This document shows, one piece after another, positions 36,630 to 46,309 of a stretch of 64,000 bases of DNA. The notes beneath the pieces were generated by a model. It was not told the origin of the DNA and did no database searches. It saw nothing but the letters and a program-made list of their open reading frames with translations. A program made the translations under genes and the position numbers. Origin of the DNA: Balneolales bacterium (lineage in GTDB: Bacteria > Bacteroidota > Rhodothermia > Balneolales > Cyclonatronaceae); the NCBI GenBank assembly GCA_022565805.1, contig JAIULZ010000003.1:1-64000 (forward strand). The letters are read 5' to 3'. Each line of letters opens with the position of its first letter. Positions within the stretch are counted from its first letter, which is position 1.

Positions 36630-38423
36630 ATGAAAAAAGTAACGGGCTCAGAGTCTATTAAATGGAACTTGGATGATCTTTACAAAAGTACAGACGATCC
36701 CGCGCTTAAAGAGGATAAACTGAAAATTGTGGAAATGGCGGAATCTTTCTCATCTAAATATAAAGGTGAAATAGATTTGTTGTCGCCAAGTGAACTTAAA
36801 GACGCCCTTGCTGCTTATGAAGAAATCTACGATTTGATGAGTAAAATTGGCTCCTATGCTTACTTGGCGTGGAGTGCCGATACCGAGAATGCATCTCTTG
36901 GAAAGCTAATGCAGGAAAGTAACGAGCTGGGAGCCGAAGTTAATCAGCACCTGGTTTTCTTTGATCTAGAAATGCTGGCTTTTAGCGACGATAAAGCCGA
37001 ATCGTTCTCGAATAGCAAAGAGCTTGAAGGCTACCGGCACTATCTAAAGGTGTCCAGAAAGTATAAGCCGTATATGTTAAGCGAAGAACAGGAACAGCTA
37101 CTTTCATTAAAATCGGTAACGGGGAAAAACGCTTGGGTTCGATATTTCGATGAAACCCTGGGCGCAGCTCGCTTTAGCCTGAATGAAGAAACTCTTACAG
37201 AACAGGAAGTGCTGAGTAAGCTGCATGAATCTGATCGTGCCCTTCGCGAGCTTGCCGCTAATTCGCTTACCGATGGGCTAAAAAAACTAAGCCGGACTCT
37301 CACTTTTATTTTTAACACCCTACTTGCAGACAAAGCATCTACCGATAAACTGCGCAAATACCCCGACTGGCTTACGTCAAGAAATCTGTCAAACGAAATT
37401 AAGAGCGAAACGGTAGATTCACTGGTTTCATCAGTTACGGCTGCATATCCTGTAGTTCAGCGGTATTATAAGCTTAAAGCTTCGTTGCTTGGCCTCGATA
37501 AACTCAAAGATTTTGATCGGTACGCGCCCGTTGCGGAAAATGAAACTACCGTAACCTGGAATAAAGCCAAGGAAATGGTGCTTATGGCATATGGGAAGTT
37601 TAGTCCTGAAATGGAAGAAATCGCCGCCAAATTCTTTGATGAGCAATGGATTGATGCTGCGATAAGACCCGGAAAAAGAGGCGGGGCATACTCTGCATCC
37701 ACAGCAGTTTCTGTGCATCCCTACGTTTTCATGAATTACGACGGAAAAATAAGGGATGTGCAAACACTAGCGCATGAGCTTGGTCACGGTGTACATCAGT
37801 ATTTGTCGAGAGAACAAGGACCCCTGCAGGCCGGCACACCGTTAACCACCGCCGAAACGGCGTCAGTTTTTGGTGAAATGCTCGTTTTCCAGGACTTAAT
37901 GGCTCGTTTGGAAAAGCCAGAAGAGAAGCTTGCGCTGCTAATGGGTAAAATAGACGATACCATTGCTACCGTTTTCAGGCAAGTATCTATGAACAGGTTT
38001 GAAAACGCAATGCATAATGCGCGAAGGAATGAGGGTGAGCTTTCTGCTGAACGATTCAACGAACTTTGGATGAATACGCAGCGCGAGTTATACGGAGATT
38101 CGGTTGAATTAACTGATAACTACCAGTATTGGTGGAGCTATATACCACATTTCCTGCATACCCCGGGCTATGTTTATGCGTATGCATTTGGTGAATTATT
38201 AGTACTATCGCTGTACGATCGCTATAAACATGAGCCGAATGGCTTCCCCGATGCGTATATTGAAGTATTAAAAGCCGGCGGCAGTGCATCGCCCGAAGAA
38301 TTAACCCAAAAGCTCGGCGTTGACATTAACAATGAAAATTTTTGGAAAAGCGGGCTTCGGTTTGTGAGTCTGTTAGTAGACGAGGCCGAAGAACTTGCAG
38401 CGCAGATTAAGCAACAGGCATGA
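36630..38423 (+). CDS. pepF: Oligoendopeptidase F (M3 family metallopeptidase)
   Basis: 597 residues, cytoplasmic. Zinc peptidase that cleaves oligopeptides. The HExxH motif HELGH (His382, Glu383, His386) is followed by the downstream zinc-ligand helix TTAETASVFGEM. The N-terminal helical half (IKWNLDDLYKSTDDP) is the typical PepF opening. Length matches the family. It starts with an ATG at 36630. The GAF-type gene follows after 53 bp on the same strand and may be co-transcribed, although nothing links the functions. Confidence 0.95.
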   Translation: MKKVTGSESIKWNLDDLYKSTDDPALKEDKLKIVEMAESFSSKYKGEIDLLSPSELKDALAAYEEIYDLMSKIGSYAYLAWSADTENASLGKLMQESNELGAEVNQHLVFFDLEMLAFSDDKAESFSNSKELEGYRHYLKVSRKYKPYMLSEEQEQLLSLKSVTGKNAWVRYFDETLGAARFSLNEETLTEQEVLSKLHESDRALRELAANSLTDGLKKLSRTLTFIFNTLLADKASTDKLRKYPDWLTSRNLSNEIKSETVDSLVSSVTAAYPVVQRYYKLKASLLGLDKLKDFDRYAPVAENETTVTWNKAKEMVLMAYGKFSPEMEEIAAKFFDEQWIDAAIRPGKRGGAYSASTAVSVHPYVFMNYDGKIRDVQTLAHELGHGVHQYLSREQGPLQAGTPLTTAETASVFGEMLVFQDLMARLEKPEEKLALLMGKIDDTIATVFRQVSMNRFENAMHNARRNEGELSAERFNELWMNTQRELYGDSVELTDNYQYWWSYIPHFLHTPGYVYAYAFGELLVLSLYDRYKHEPNGFPDAYIEVLKAGGSASPEELTQKLGVDINNENFWKSGLRFVSLLVDEAEELAAQIKQQA

Positions 38424-38476
38424 ACGAATACTAGAATTAGACGGCACTAAAATATTTATCACTTTTTTAGAATACT

Positions 38477-39994
38477 ATGGCTGTGAACAGCACGGCAGAA
38501 CCACTATTAACCAGCAGAAGTCTGGCCGATCGCAAGCGTGAAGACCGGGCATTGTCTCATTTTAAGGAAACTGTGGGGCAGCTCGTTCATATGCTTAGGG
38601 TTGCTTTTGGCTCAGAAACAGCATACATGTACTGGGTAAACAGGCAGAGAAGGCAGTTTGTGCTTGAAGCTTGTTCTACTACATTAGATGATGTTGTATT
38701 CCAGGACAGGGTAAATTTTGCAGATCATTTTCTCAGCGATTGGTCAGATCTTACTCAGGATGAAGTGCTGGAAGTGGGGGGATCTGTACTTTATGAAGAC
38801 TTAAAGCATCATATTGGTGAATCTGAAGTTGGGGCAGTTATCATTCTTCCTTTTGTTAATAACCGCGAAACGGTAGCGCTTACAGTTATAGAAATTGAGC
38901 ATGCCGACTTGCTTAGCGAAAGTCAGGGAGAAGTGGCTGCTGCATATCATAACGCGCTTAGTAATATGCTTAATACCTACCTCGAACTAAGCGATCTGAT
39001 TGAGGAAGAAACAAAGTGGAGTCGGTTCGACGAAACCCTGGCTGAGTTCTCCGAGATTATGGATATGCACGAAATTCTGGGTTATCTTGTAAATAAATCA
39101 TCGGCAATGGTGCCCAACGGTGGCAGCGCCCTGCTGGCTCGTGGTGCAGATGGCTGGCATGTATTACTTACGGCAGGCGACTCTCGGGAAACAGTACCGG
39201 CAGGTCTGCGCATGACCGAAAACTCGCAGGCAAGTTTGGCCTTAAGAACTGGGAAAGCTCAGTTTGCGCTTCATTTTAATAGTAACCCTAAGAGAATTTC
39301 GCCCGCCGAGCACCGAACAGAAGGTGCTTCTCTTGCAATTCCCGTACAAATACACGATAGGAGACAGGCTGTAGTTGTTGTTTGGGACGAAAACCCACTG
39401 CTTTTTAGAGAATCATCTATTCATATGTTTGAAACGATGGCGCGTGTTGCGGGCCTTAGGCTTAGCCAGGCCCGTTTCGGTATTAAAAATGAGCAGGATA
39501 TGTTAAGTACCGATTCGGGAGCATATAGTCTCGAAGTACTCGAATCTTTGCTGAAAAGTAAAATAACACGGGCAAAAGAAGGCGTAAAGCTTAAAAACAG
39601 CTTTCTTATTTTTATATCCCCTAAAGATTATCAAAATTTGCGAACCCGCTACCGGCTCGAGCATCTTAAAAATTTGCAGGCCGCTCTGGTTAAAGACATT
39701 AACCCCAATGAATGGGGCTTACCCGGTCTCGTTACCTTTTATGCCGATAGCTTATACGCAGTTTATGTGCAGGCCGAAGATGAGTCAATTGTTGCGAAAT
39801 GGCTTCGTGGATTTAATCAGCGGGTTACAGATGCATCTTTAGTTTCGGATAGCTACATTGGTGACATCGATTTTTTTGTGTCTATAACGGCCTTGAAACT
39901 GGATAAAAGCGATCCCTTTGATATTCTACAGGCCGCCAAAAGAGAATTTAATGAAGCTGTACGAAGTTCACGAACGCTTAGCCAAATGTACTAA
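38477..39994 (+). CDS. GAF-domain protein with degenerate GGDEF-like C-terminus
   Basis: 505 residues, no signal peptide or membrane segment. Two GAF-like sensory domains are suggested (about 20-170 and 185-335; GAVIILPFVNNRETVALTVIE and GASLAIPVQIHDRRQAVVVVWD both look like GAF core strands). They are followed by a domain (about 345-505) with a GGDEF-like alternation of helices and strands (NSFLIFISPKDYQNLR, GLVTFYADSLYAVYVQAED) but no GGDEF active site, so it is probably inactive in making c-di-GMP. It may bind a ligand or a partner. It follows pepF closely. A cyclic-nucleotide role is speculative. The domain assignments are by pattern only. Confidence 0.6.
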   Translation: MAVNSTAEPLLTSRSLADRKREDRALSHFKETVGQLVHMLRVAFGSETAYMYWVNRQRRQFVLEACSTTLDDVVFQDRVNFADHFLSDWSDLTQDEVLEVGGSVLYEDLKHHIGESEVGAVIILPFVNNRETVALTVIEIEHADLLSESQGEVAAAYHNALSNMLNTYLELSDLIEEETKWSRFDETLAEFSEIMDMHEILGYLVNKSSAMVPNGGSALLARGADGWHVLLTAGDSRETVPAGLRMTENSQASLALRTGKAQFALHFNSNPKRISPAEHRTEGASLAIPVQIHDRRQAVVVVWDENPLLFRESSIHMFETMARVAGLRLSQARFGIKNEQDMLSTDSGAYSLEVLESLLKSKITRAKEGVKLKNSFLIFISPKDYQNLRTRYRLEHLKNLQAALVKDINPNEWGLPGLVTFYADSLYAVYVQAEDESIVAKWLRGFNQRVTDASLVSDSYIGDIDFFVSITALKLDKSDPFDILQAAKREFNEAVRSSRTLSQMY

Positions 39995-40183
39995 TGAATG
40001 CCTCCGCCCGGATAGGAGCGCATGGCGATGTAAAATCTGCGTTTCGGGGAAAAAGAAGACAGTCTAATACCCAACATGCTTTGCTTCTTATTTTTGGTGA
40101 AAAGATTCGATTTTAAAATGGCTTTTTTTGCGGAGCGATATGATTTTGATTTCTAAGCAGAATGATATTAACTAAATAAATGT

Positions 40184-41347
40184 ATGGGAAATATCTACGT
40201 AATTGTTATTGACGGGCTAGGCTGTGGACATCAGGAAGACGCCTGGAAATATGGTGATGAAGGCAGTAATACGCTTGGTCATGTACTGGCAGAAACTAAA
40301 ATAAGCTTGCCAAATCTAGAAAAGTTTGGGTTAGGCAACATCATTCCCCTGGACTCGGTCTTGCCGGTCTTAAATCCTCTTGCAGCTATTGGTAAAATGC
40401 GGGAAGTGTCGCCCGGTAAAGATTCCACGACCGGGCATTGGGAAATTGCTGGAATTAAGCCGGATTCAGATTTTCCATACTATCCGAATGGATTTCCATC
40501 AGATATATTGCAAAAATTTAAGGAGTTAACCGGGGTTGAAGGTGTTCTTGCCAATAAACCATACTCCGGAACAGATGTGATACGCGATTATGGGGATGAG
40601 CATTTAAAATCCGGTAAGCCCATCATCTATACTTCTGCCGATAGCGTGTTTCAGATTGCCTGCCATACAGACGTAACTCCACTCGAAAAACTGTATGAAT
40701 GGTGCACTATAGCCCGAAATGAAATTATGATAAACGAACATTCGGTTGGTCGTGTAATTGCGCGCCCCTTTGCCGGTGTAAGCGGTGATTTTTACCGCCT
40801 AAGTGACCACCGTAAAGATTTTTCACTTCTGCCACCAGAGCCTAATTTAATGAGTGTTTTGGAGCAATCCGGAATCAAGAGGTACTCTGTGGGGAAAATT
40901 ATAGACCTATTTGCAAATAAAGGCTTTACACAATACCGGAAAACACGAAGTAATGCAGAGGGCATTGCACAGCTTTTATCTGTAATGAAAGCCGTAGAAA
41001 ACAGCTTTATATTCGTAAATCTGATTGATACCGATCAGCTTTTCGGTCATCGAAATGATCCCGCAGGGTTTGCGGGCTCTCTGGAAGAATTCGACCGTGC
41101 TTTGCCTGCTATTTTGTCGGGGCTGGGCGACGATGATGTGCTTATGATTACGGCCGATCATGGTAACGATCCGACGACGGGTTCTACAGATCATGCCAGA
41201 GAATTTGTACCAGTGTTGTTATATCCGGCTGCTAAAGCAGTTTCGATTAACTTGGGTATAAGAGGTCAGTTTTCTGATATAGCAGTTACCGTTTGTGATT
41301 ACTTCGGTTTACATCACTCTTTTGAGGGTAAAAGCATGCTTAAATAA
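40184..41347 (+). CDS. deoB: Phosphopentomutase (DeoB family)
   Basis: 387 residues. Alkaline-phosphatase-superfamily mutase converting ribose-1-phosphate or deoxyribose-1-phosphate to the 5-phosphate in nucleoside salvage. Metal and substrate motifs are in order: VIDGLGCG (Asp10), GKDSTTGHWE with the catalytic Thr (about residues 78-87), ADSVFQIACH, NLIDTDQLFGHRND, TADHGNDPTTGSTDHAREF. Length is normal. The gap to the preceding GAF-type gene is 189 bp. An AT-rich hairpin overlaps its stop codon and may be its terminator. Confidence 0.93.
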   Translation: MGNIYVIVIDGLGCGHQEDAWKYGDEGSNTLGHVLAETKISLPNLEKFGLGNIIPLDSVLPVLNPLAAIGKMREVSPGKDSTTGHWEIAGIKPDSDFPYYPNGFPSDILQKFKELTGVEGVLANKPYSGTDVIRDYGDEHLKSGKPIIYTSADSVFQIACHTDVTPLEKLYEWCTIARNEIMINEHSVGRVIARPFAGVSGDFYRLSDHRKDFSLLPPEPNLMSVLEQSGIKRYSVGKIIDLFANKGFTQYRKTRSNAEGIAQLLSVMKAVENSFIFVNLIDTDQLFGHRNDPAGFAGSLEEFDRALPAILSGLGDDDVLMITADHGNDPTTGSTDHAREFVPVLLYPAAKAVSINLGIRGQFSDIAVTVCDYFGLHHSFEGKSMLK

Positions 41348-41362
41348 AACATGCTTTTATAA
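41330..41362 (+). terminator. Likely terminator overlapping the deoB stop codon
   Basis: AAAAGCATG (41330-41338) pairs with CATGCTTTT (41350-41358) across an 11-base loop that contains the TAA stop. The hairpin is AT-rich with a short T tract, so termination strength is uncertain. Confidence 0.45.
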
Positions 41363-41982
41363 TATTCTTCTGTAACAATAATTCTTTCATACCGTCATAC
41401 TAAATACGTACTGTGTATTTTTACCAGAAGAAGATTCTGCAAACTAATTTTTTGCCTGTTTCCGGCCTAGTAGCCTGCGTTATTAACGATTATAACGATT
41501 ATAACGATTATGGAGCTGAATACGCACAAAGCAAAGAAGTTTTCAAATCGCTCTTTGTAATAACAAATACCTGCTACTATAAAGATTTATTCGTGTAATA
41601 ATTGAACAGCAATTGGGTACGCAAATTCAGGTTTACAATAGCCTGGCCTAACCGAAATTGCTTTTCGGCAAGGCATAAGGCCTGTGGCCGAATAGCTTTG
41701 GAAACAGCAAGAACCTGCAATTTCATAAGAAGTCTTGTAATTTAGGTAAATGAACGCTACTTTATTTTGCTAGACTAAATGTCTCAGATATTCGTTAATA
41801 ATACATTGAGAAATTTATCTTAATAATTAATTTTTATAGTCTTGCTGGCAAACTTCGGTTAGCTAACAAGACTATCTTTGCAGGCCGGCACAATGCCGTT
41901 AGCAGTTCTGTAAATCGGATAGATTGCTATAGAATACAGCCTGTTTTTGAACTAACATGTAACCCAAAGCGGATTTTAACAC
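41348..41982. other. Intergenic region upstream of the sigma factor gene
   Basis: 635 bp. Contains a short 9-bp tandem repeat (ATTATAACG at 41489-41506, with partial copies before and after, 41482-41512). The frame at 41413-41598 follows the repeat (DYNDYNDYG) and is not supported as a gene. The sigma-factor promoter must lie here, but I could not place it with confidence. Confidence 0.4.
41482..41512. repeat. Short 9-bp tandem repeat
   Basis: The unit ATTATAACG occurs at 41489-41497 and 41498-41506, followed by a partial copy and preceded by a shortened ATTAACG. A minor slippage repeat. Confidence 0.8.
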
Positions 41983-42867
41983 GTGTCTAAAAAGAAAAAA
42001 AAGGATCCCAAAAATCCAGCTCCAAGCGGAATTTCAACCAGAGAGTCACAGTCCCTTGATCGCTACCTTCAGGAAATTGGAAAAGTAAGCCTTATTACTC
42101 CCGAAGAGGAAGTCGATCTCGCCAAAAAAATTCAAAATGGTGATCAGGATGCCCTCGAAAAGCTTACTCAGGCTAACTTGCGTTTCGTGGTTTCTGTGGC
42201 GAAACAGTACCAAAATCAGGGACTTTCTTTAGGCGATTTAATAAATGAAGGAAATCTTGGTTTGATAAAAGCTGCCAAGAGATTCGATGAGACCCGTGGA
42301 TTTAAGTTCATCTCATACGCTGTTTGGTGGATCAGACAGTCTATTCTGCAGGCACTTGCAGAGCAAAGCCGAATAGTAAGGCTTCCGTTAAACCGTGTCG
42401 GTGCGCTTAACAAAATTGGCAAAGAGCTATCCAAGCTTGAGCAGGAATACGAAAGATTGCCCTCCGCCGCAGAACTGTCCGAGTCTTTGGATATGACGGT
42501 TTCTGAAGTCGCAGATACACTTAAGATTTCCGGCCGACATCTTTCTGTAGACGCTCCATTTGCACAAGGCGAAGATAATCGTCTCCTTGATGTAATCGAA
42601 AACGAGGAGACACCAAATCCGGATCTGGAGTTGATGAGCGAATCGCTAAAGGTCGAAATTGAGCGGGCATTGTCTAAACTAAGTACCCGGGAAGCTGAGG
42701 TAATTCGTCTTTACTTTGGTATTGGCCGTGAGCATTCTCTAACTCTTGAAGAAATTGGAGAGCGTTTTGATCTAACACGCGAGCGTGTAAGACAGATTAA
42801 GGAAAAAGCACTTCGTAAATTAAGACATCACAACAGAAGCATGGCGCTTCGGGCTTATTTAGGATAG
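41983..42867 (+). CDS. rpoD: Primary-type sigma-70 factor (RpoD/SigA-like, no region 1.1)
   Basis: 294 residues, GTG start at 41983 followed by a Lys-rich stretch. Regions 1.2 ([12 protein letters not shown]), 2 ([47 protein letters not shown]), 3 ([16 protein letters not shown]) and 4 ([25 protein letters not shown]) are all intact. Region 1.1 and the non-conserved insertion are absent, as in the short primary sigma factors of Bacteroidetes relatives. RpoD is my choice because region 2 is complete and of the housekeeping type. An alternative primary-like factor cannot be excluded. A strong terminator follows at 42966. Confidence 0.9.
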   Translation: MSKKKKKDPKNPAPSGISTRESQSLDRYLQEIGKVSLITPEEEVDLAKKIQNGDQDALEKLTQANLRFVVSVAKQYQNQGLSLGDLINEGNLGLIKAAKRFDETRGFKFISYAVWWIRQSILQALAEQSRIVRLPLNRVGALNKIGKELSKLEQEYERLPSAAELSESLDMTVSEVADTLKISGRHLSVDAPFAQGEDNRLLDVIENEETPNPDLELMSESLKVEIERALSKLSTREAEVIRLYFGIGREHSLTLEEIGERFDLTRERVRQIKEKALRKLRHHNRSMALRAYLG

Positions 42868-43413
42868 TGTTGATATCTGCTTAAAGCGCGCTTCGATGGT
42901 TGTAAGTGTATGAATTATCAGCATGGGCTGATACGTACTTATAAACCAAAGATATTTTTTTAAAGAACCCGGCTTTGTCCGGGTTTTTTTTATGGCTTAA
43001 AATGTGGTTCAGCATTTGAATCGCTTCGGTACACTTTTATTAAACACTGTTTAAACTGCCGGAAATTTTTTTTAACCCGGATTGAATAAAAAGAATAAAA
43101 TTCCGTTTATCAAGTATAGATTGAGGAGATTTTGAGACGTAGATTTTAGCTTTCCTTATTTTTCCCAGCGCAGAATTATACATTGATTTTATTTAAGATG
43201 AAGACTTGGAGTAATTTGGCGAGCGTTTGAACTTAACCGGTTTCATGCTTTAGAATCAGCAAGAAATTGAATATATTTACAACTGAATCAAGTAGTAAAA
43301 AAATAATTACTCCAAATTATTTAGAGACATAATCCGTTAGGCTTAGCAGTTGGAACAAATACTCGATTAAGGGAGTACACTATATTCCGAGCCATAAATC
43401 AGAGGTACCTATT
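42868..43413. other. Intergenic region after the sigma factor gene
   Basis: 546 bp. Apart from the terminator at 42966-42991 I see no gene or folded RNA. The second half is AT-rich and should hold the promoter of the lipoprotein gene at 43414. Confidence 0.4.
42966..42991 (+). terminator. Intrinsic terminator of the sigma factor gene
   Basis: AACCCGG (42966-42972) pairs with CCGGGTT (42979-42985) across a 6-base loop, followed by a run of T. Confidence 0.9.
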
Positions 43414-44448
43414 ATGAAAAGAACGTTAATTATTTTGCTTTTGGCATCACCGCTTTTCTTAGCGGGCTGCTACACGCAACTCGAGACCATCGAAAGAGAC
43501 AGGGGTTCTCAAAGAGCAGCTGGCCATGGATATACAAGCGTAGACAACGCCTACGACAGTCATTACGCCTATGATGACTATGTGCAGGGATATTACGATG
43601 GTGTATTTGACGCAAACCTGAGCTTCAGGGAGTATAACCATAGCAGATTTCATTCAAGCCTTGGTTTTCACTGGGGGCGGCCCGGCTTTGCGTTCGGTTA
43701 TGGATATTCTCATTTTTATGATCCTTTTTGGCATTATTACCAGCTATACGATCCATTTTATTTCTCCTTGTACGGTTTTTATGGTCATAGCAGACATCAC
43801 CGTTTTCATAGATATTCTCATTTTTATTCGCCTTGGGGCTGGGGCGGTTTTGGCCATAGTAATGTTGTGATATTTAATAATTTTTATGGTTCTGGTAGCT
43901 CAGGATCCTCCATAGTTCGTGGACCACGTAACAATGGTATTCATCGCGGTAATGTAACTTCAAACCGAACTTCAGGTATTGCAGGAAGAGGTCTGGATCG
44001 CCAAGACAATCGAACTAGACAACGCGGTTTTGTGGCGCCCGGTGCAAATCGCACCGATCTTAGACCTGGCAGTAGCAGAGGAGTAAATCCACCGGCATCA
44101 GTAGATCGCAGAAGAAATGCGCCGGCACCTGCAGTAAACAGAGGTAATACAAATACCCGTAGCCCGCAGGCGAGCCCTCAGCGGCCAAGAAGCGGTAACA
44201 ATTCCGGTACAGTTAACAGAGGGAGGTCGTCTTCTGGCAATAGTTCTTCGGGCACAGCTAACCGCAATCGTGGCGGAAATAACCAAAGTTCAGGAACGGT
44301 TAACAGAAACCGTGGAAATAATAATTCTTCGTCTTCTTCCAATAACAGAAACAGGAACAGAGACAACAATAACCTGCAGGACGACAGTATTTCTATGATG
44401 AAGGAAGTACCGTTGAAGGGTAATTTGTTGAAAATTAACCTGACCTGA
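43414..44448 (+). CDS. Low-complexity lipoprotein (Tyr/His-rich, then Arg/Asn/Ser-rich)
   Basis: 344 residues, no recognised family. The signal ends in the lipobox LAGC (Cys19). Residues about 40-165 are dominated by Tyr, His, Phe, Gly and Trp (for example FYGHSRHHRFHRYSHFY). Residues about 170-330 are a disordered Arg/Asn/Ser/Pro/Gly region with repeats of GTVNRG/GTANRN type. A short, more ordinary C-terminus (MMKEVPLKGNLLKINLT) follows. Probably a surface-exposed or envelope-coating lipoprotein. The positively charged tail could bind DNA, polysaccharide or peptidoglycan, but that is a guess. It is followed by its own terminator, then the FadL-like gene. Confidence 0.7.
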   Translation: MKRTLIILLLASPLFLAGCYTQLETIERDRGSQRAAGHGYTSVDNAYDSHYAYDDYVQGYYDGVFDANLSFREYNHSRFHSSLGFHWGRPGFAFGYGYSHFYDPFWHYYQLYDPFYFSLYGFYGHSRHHRFHRYSHFYSPWGWGGFGHSNVVIFNNFYGSGSSGSSIVRGPRNNGIHRGNVTSNRTSGIAGRGLDRQDNRTRQRGFVAPGANRTDLRPGSSRGVNPPASVDRRRNAPAPAVNRGNTNTRSPQASPQRPRSGNNSGTVNRGRSSSGNSSSGTANRNRGGNNQSSGTVNRNRGNNNSSSSSNNRNRNRDNNNLQDDSISMMKEVPLKGNLLKINLT

Positions 44449-44503
44449 CTTTTTGCTGTAACAATCTCTTCTTTAAGCTATTTGATTATAGATCTCATCA
44501 CCA

Positions 44504-44535
44504 AAAGCAGCTTAGATTCTTAAGCTGCTTTTTTT
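44504..44535 (+). terminator. Intrinsic terminator after the low-complexity lipoprotein gene
   Basis: AAAGCAGCTTA (44504-44514) pairs with TAAGCTGCTTT (44521-44531) across a 6-base loop, followed by T residues. It lies just before the FadL-like gene. Confidence 0.85.
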
Positions 44536-44557
44536 AATCACATTCATTGCTCGTACT

Positions 44558-46039
44558 ATGAAATACATTTTGTTTAGTGGCTTGCTAATTGGGTTTATTA
44601 TGATGTCTGCCCTCCCTGCAGAAGCTCAAAACAGATTCGACGCATTGCGTTTTTCAACTCAATATCCCGCTGGAGATGCAGCCAATGTGGCACGGGGTGG
44701 TGCCTCGGTTGCCGACTATGCCGGATATGGATCTGTATTGTTAAATCCCGCAACACTTGGTCTTGCTCCGTCATCATCCTTTCATATCGGTATTGGCTTA
44801 AGAGATGTTTCTGAAGATGCTCTGTACCTTAACCGGAATAACTCATACGATGATTCACAGACTGCCTTTACAAATATCGGTTTTGTGTACCGTTTCCCTA
44901 CAGTACAAGGTAGTTTTGTAATTGGTGGTGGTTATAATCAGCTTGCAGACTTTAACCGCGCGTACCGTTTGAACGCGCAAAACCCGACGAGTTCAATTAC
45001 TGATTTCTTCTTTGACAGCCCTTTTTATTTTGATACTGCATTTAATGCATTTGCTATAGAAACCGATGATTTTGGTGACTTCCCCATTTTTCGTCCCTTT
45101 TTTGATGAACCTTTCAGAGGGATACGGCAAACTGCAACTGTTACCGAAAGAGGTCAATTAGGTGAATTTACTGCATCTTTGGGTACAGAGTTTATGGAAA
45201 ACTTTTTTGTAGGGGCAACGATTGGAATTCCTGTAGGTTCATATTCCTATCGGCGAGATTTTCTGGAAAGGGATGTCGACCGGGTATTTGGCGATCTTGA
45301 TACGCAAATTAATGGAGAAGACTTTACCATTCCGGCACCAGATAATGTATTGCTTCAGGATCGAATTGACGCTGATATTAGCGGATTTTCTGCAAGGCTG
45401 GGGTTTATTTATAAACCAATTGAGTTCCTCAGCGTTGGGGTTAGCTATGCGCTACCCACAATTTACAGTATAGACGAAAGCTATTCTGTTTTTATTCAAA
45501 CCACCTATGAGGCTGGTGGAACCGAGTCGGACAGACTCCGGGGCGAAACATCCTATAGAGTTAAAACGCCATCCCGCCTCGCTTTTGGTGTTGCTACACA
45601 TCAGCTTCCGGTTAATTTTAATGCATCTGTAGAGCGCGTTGGAAATAGTAGCATACAGTTCAGGAATTTTGGAGACCTCGGCCTGGAAGTTCAGGAGAAT
45701 GAGGATATTCGTGAAGATTTCAGGGATGTTTTTAACTTTCGGGCTGGTGTTACGCTAGATATTTCCGATGTAGTACAGCCTTCTGTGGGCTATGCATTTA
45801 TGCCTGCTGTAAGCCGCACTAATAGTGAAGATCTACAATTTGTGAGCGGTGGTCTGCGCCTCGGTGTTAACCAAAGTTTGAGTCTTAATTTTGCAGTTCA
45901 GTATCTTTTCTTTAACGACAATCAGATTGTTTACAGCCATTACGATTATAATCTTGATGACGGTACTTTTCGAGACGTGGGCGTGCGATCGTCCGTAGAT
46001 CGTTTTCATGTGATGATTGGCGCAAATTTTAGTTTCTGA
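44558..46039 (+). CDS. FadL/OmpP1-type outer-membrane transport protein
   Basis: 493 residues with signal peptide (LLIGFIMMSALPAEAQ). The opening after cleavage (ARGGASVADYAGYGSVLLNPATLGL) is the classical FadL-family start, where the N-terminus forms the hatch of a 14-stranded barrel. The body is of alternating strands, ending in the aromatic MIGANFSF. The family imports long-chain fatty acids or other hydrophobic molecules across the outer membrane. The substrate here is unknown. It follows a terminator by about 25 bp, so its promoter must be very close or the terminator leaky. A bidirectional terminator follows. Confidence 0.85.
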   Translation: MKYILFSGLLIGFIMMSALPAEAQNRFDALRFSTQYPAGDAANVARGGASVADYAGYGSVLLNPATLGLAPSSSFHIGIGLRDVSEDALYLNRNNSYDDSQTAFTNIGFVYRFPTVQGSFVIGGGYNQLADFNRAYRLNAQNPTSSITDFFFDSPFYFDTAFNAFAIETDDFGDFPIFRPFFDEPFRGIRQTATVTERGQLGEFTASLGTEFMENFFVGATIGIPVGSYSYRRDFLERDVDRVFGDLDTQINGEDFTIPAPDNVLLQDRIDADISGFSARLGFIYKPIEFLSVGVSYALPTIYSIDESYSVFIQTTYEAGGTESDRLRGETSYRVKTPSRLAFGVATHQLPVNFNASVERVGNSSIQFRNFGDLGLEVQENEDIREDFRDVFNFRAGVTLDISDVVQPSVGYAFMPAVSRTNSEDLQFVSGGLRLGVNQSLSLNFAVQYLFFNDNQIVYSHYDYNLDDGTFRDVGVRSSVDRFHVMIGANFSF

Positions 46040-46235
46040 TAGATGGTTTTAAATAAGCCAATAATTGAATCCTTTTCCCTGTTTTTGTATTAAAAACAGA
46101 TCTGCAGAAATATCATATATTTTGGGTGTCGAGCGGCCCAAATGTCGTTTATAATTCTGCTCTGACTAAGTGAAAAATTTGTATTCAAATAACCTTACGT
46201 CGAATCTTTTTTGTTGAAATCTATTACCCATCAAA

Positions 46236-46269
46236 AAAAGCCTGAATTTACTTTTAAATTCAGGCTTTT
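46236..46269. terminator. Bidirectional terminator between the FadL-like and Usp genes
   Basis: AAAAGCCTGAATTTA (46236-46250), loop CTTT, TAAATTCAGGCTTTT (46255-46269), with A residues before and T after. A perfect 15-bp stem serving both convergent genes. Confidence 0.9.
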
Positions 46270-46309
46270 GTATATCAGGTTAACTGTAATGAGATTTCTG
46301 AGTTGAATG

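Noticed and set aside
41413-41598. 61-codon frame before the sigma factor
   Set aside because: It is shaped by the 9-bp tandem repeat (DYNDYNDYG) and has no other support.
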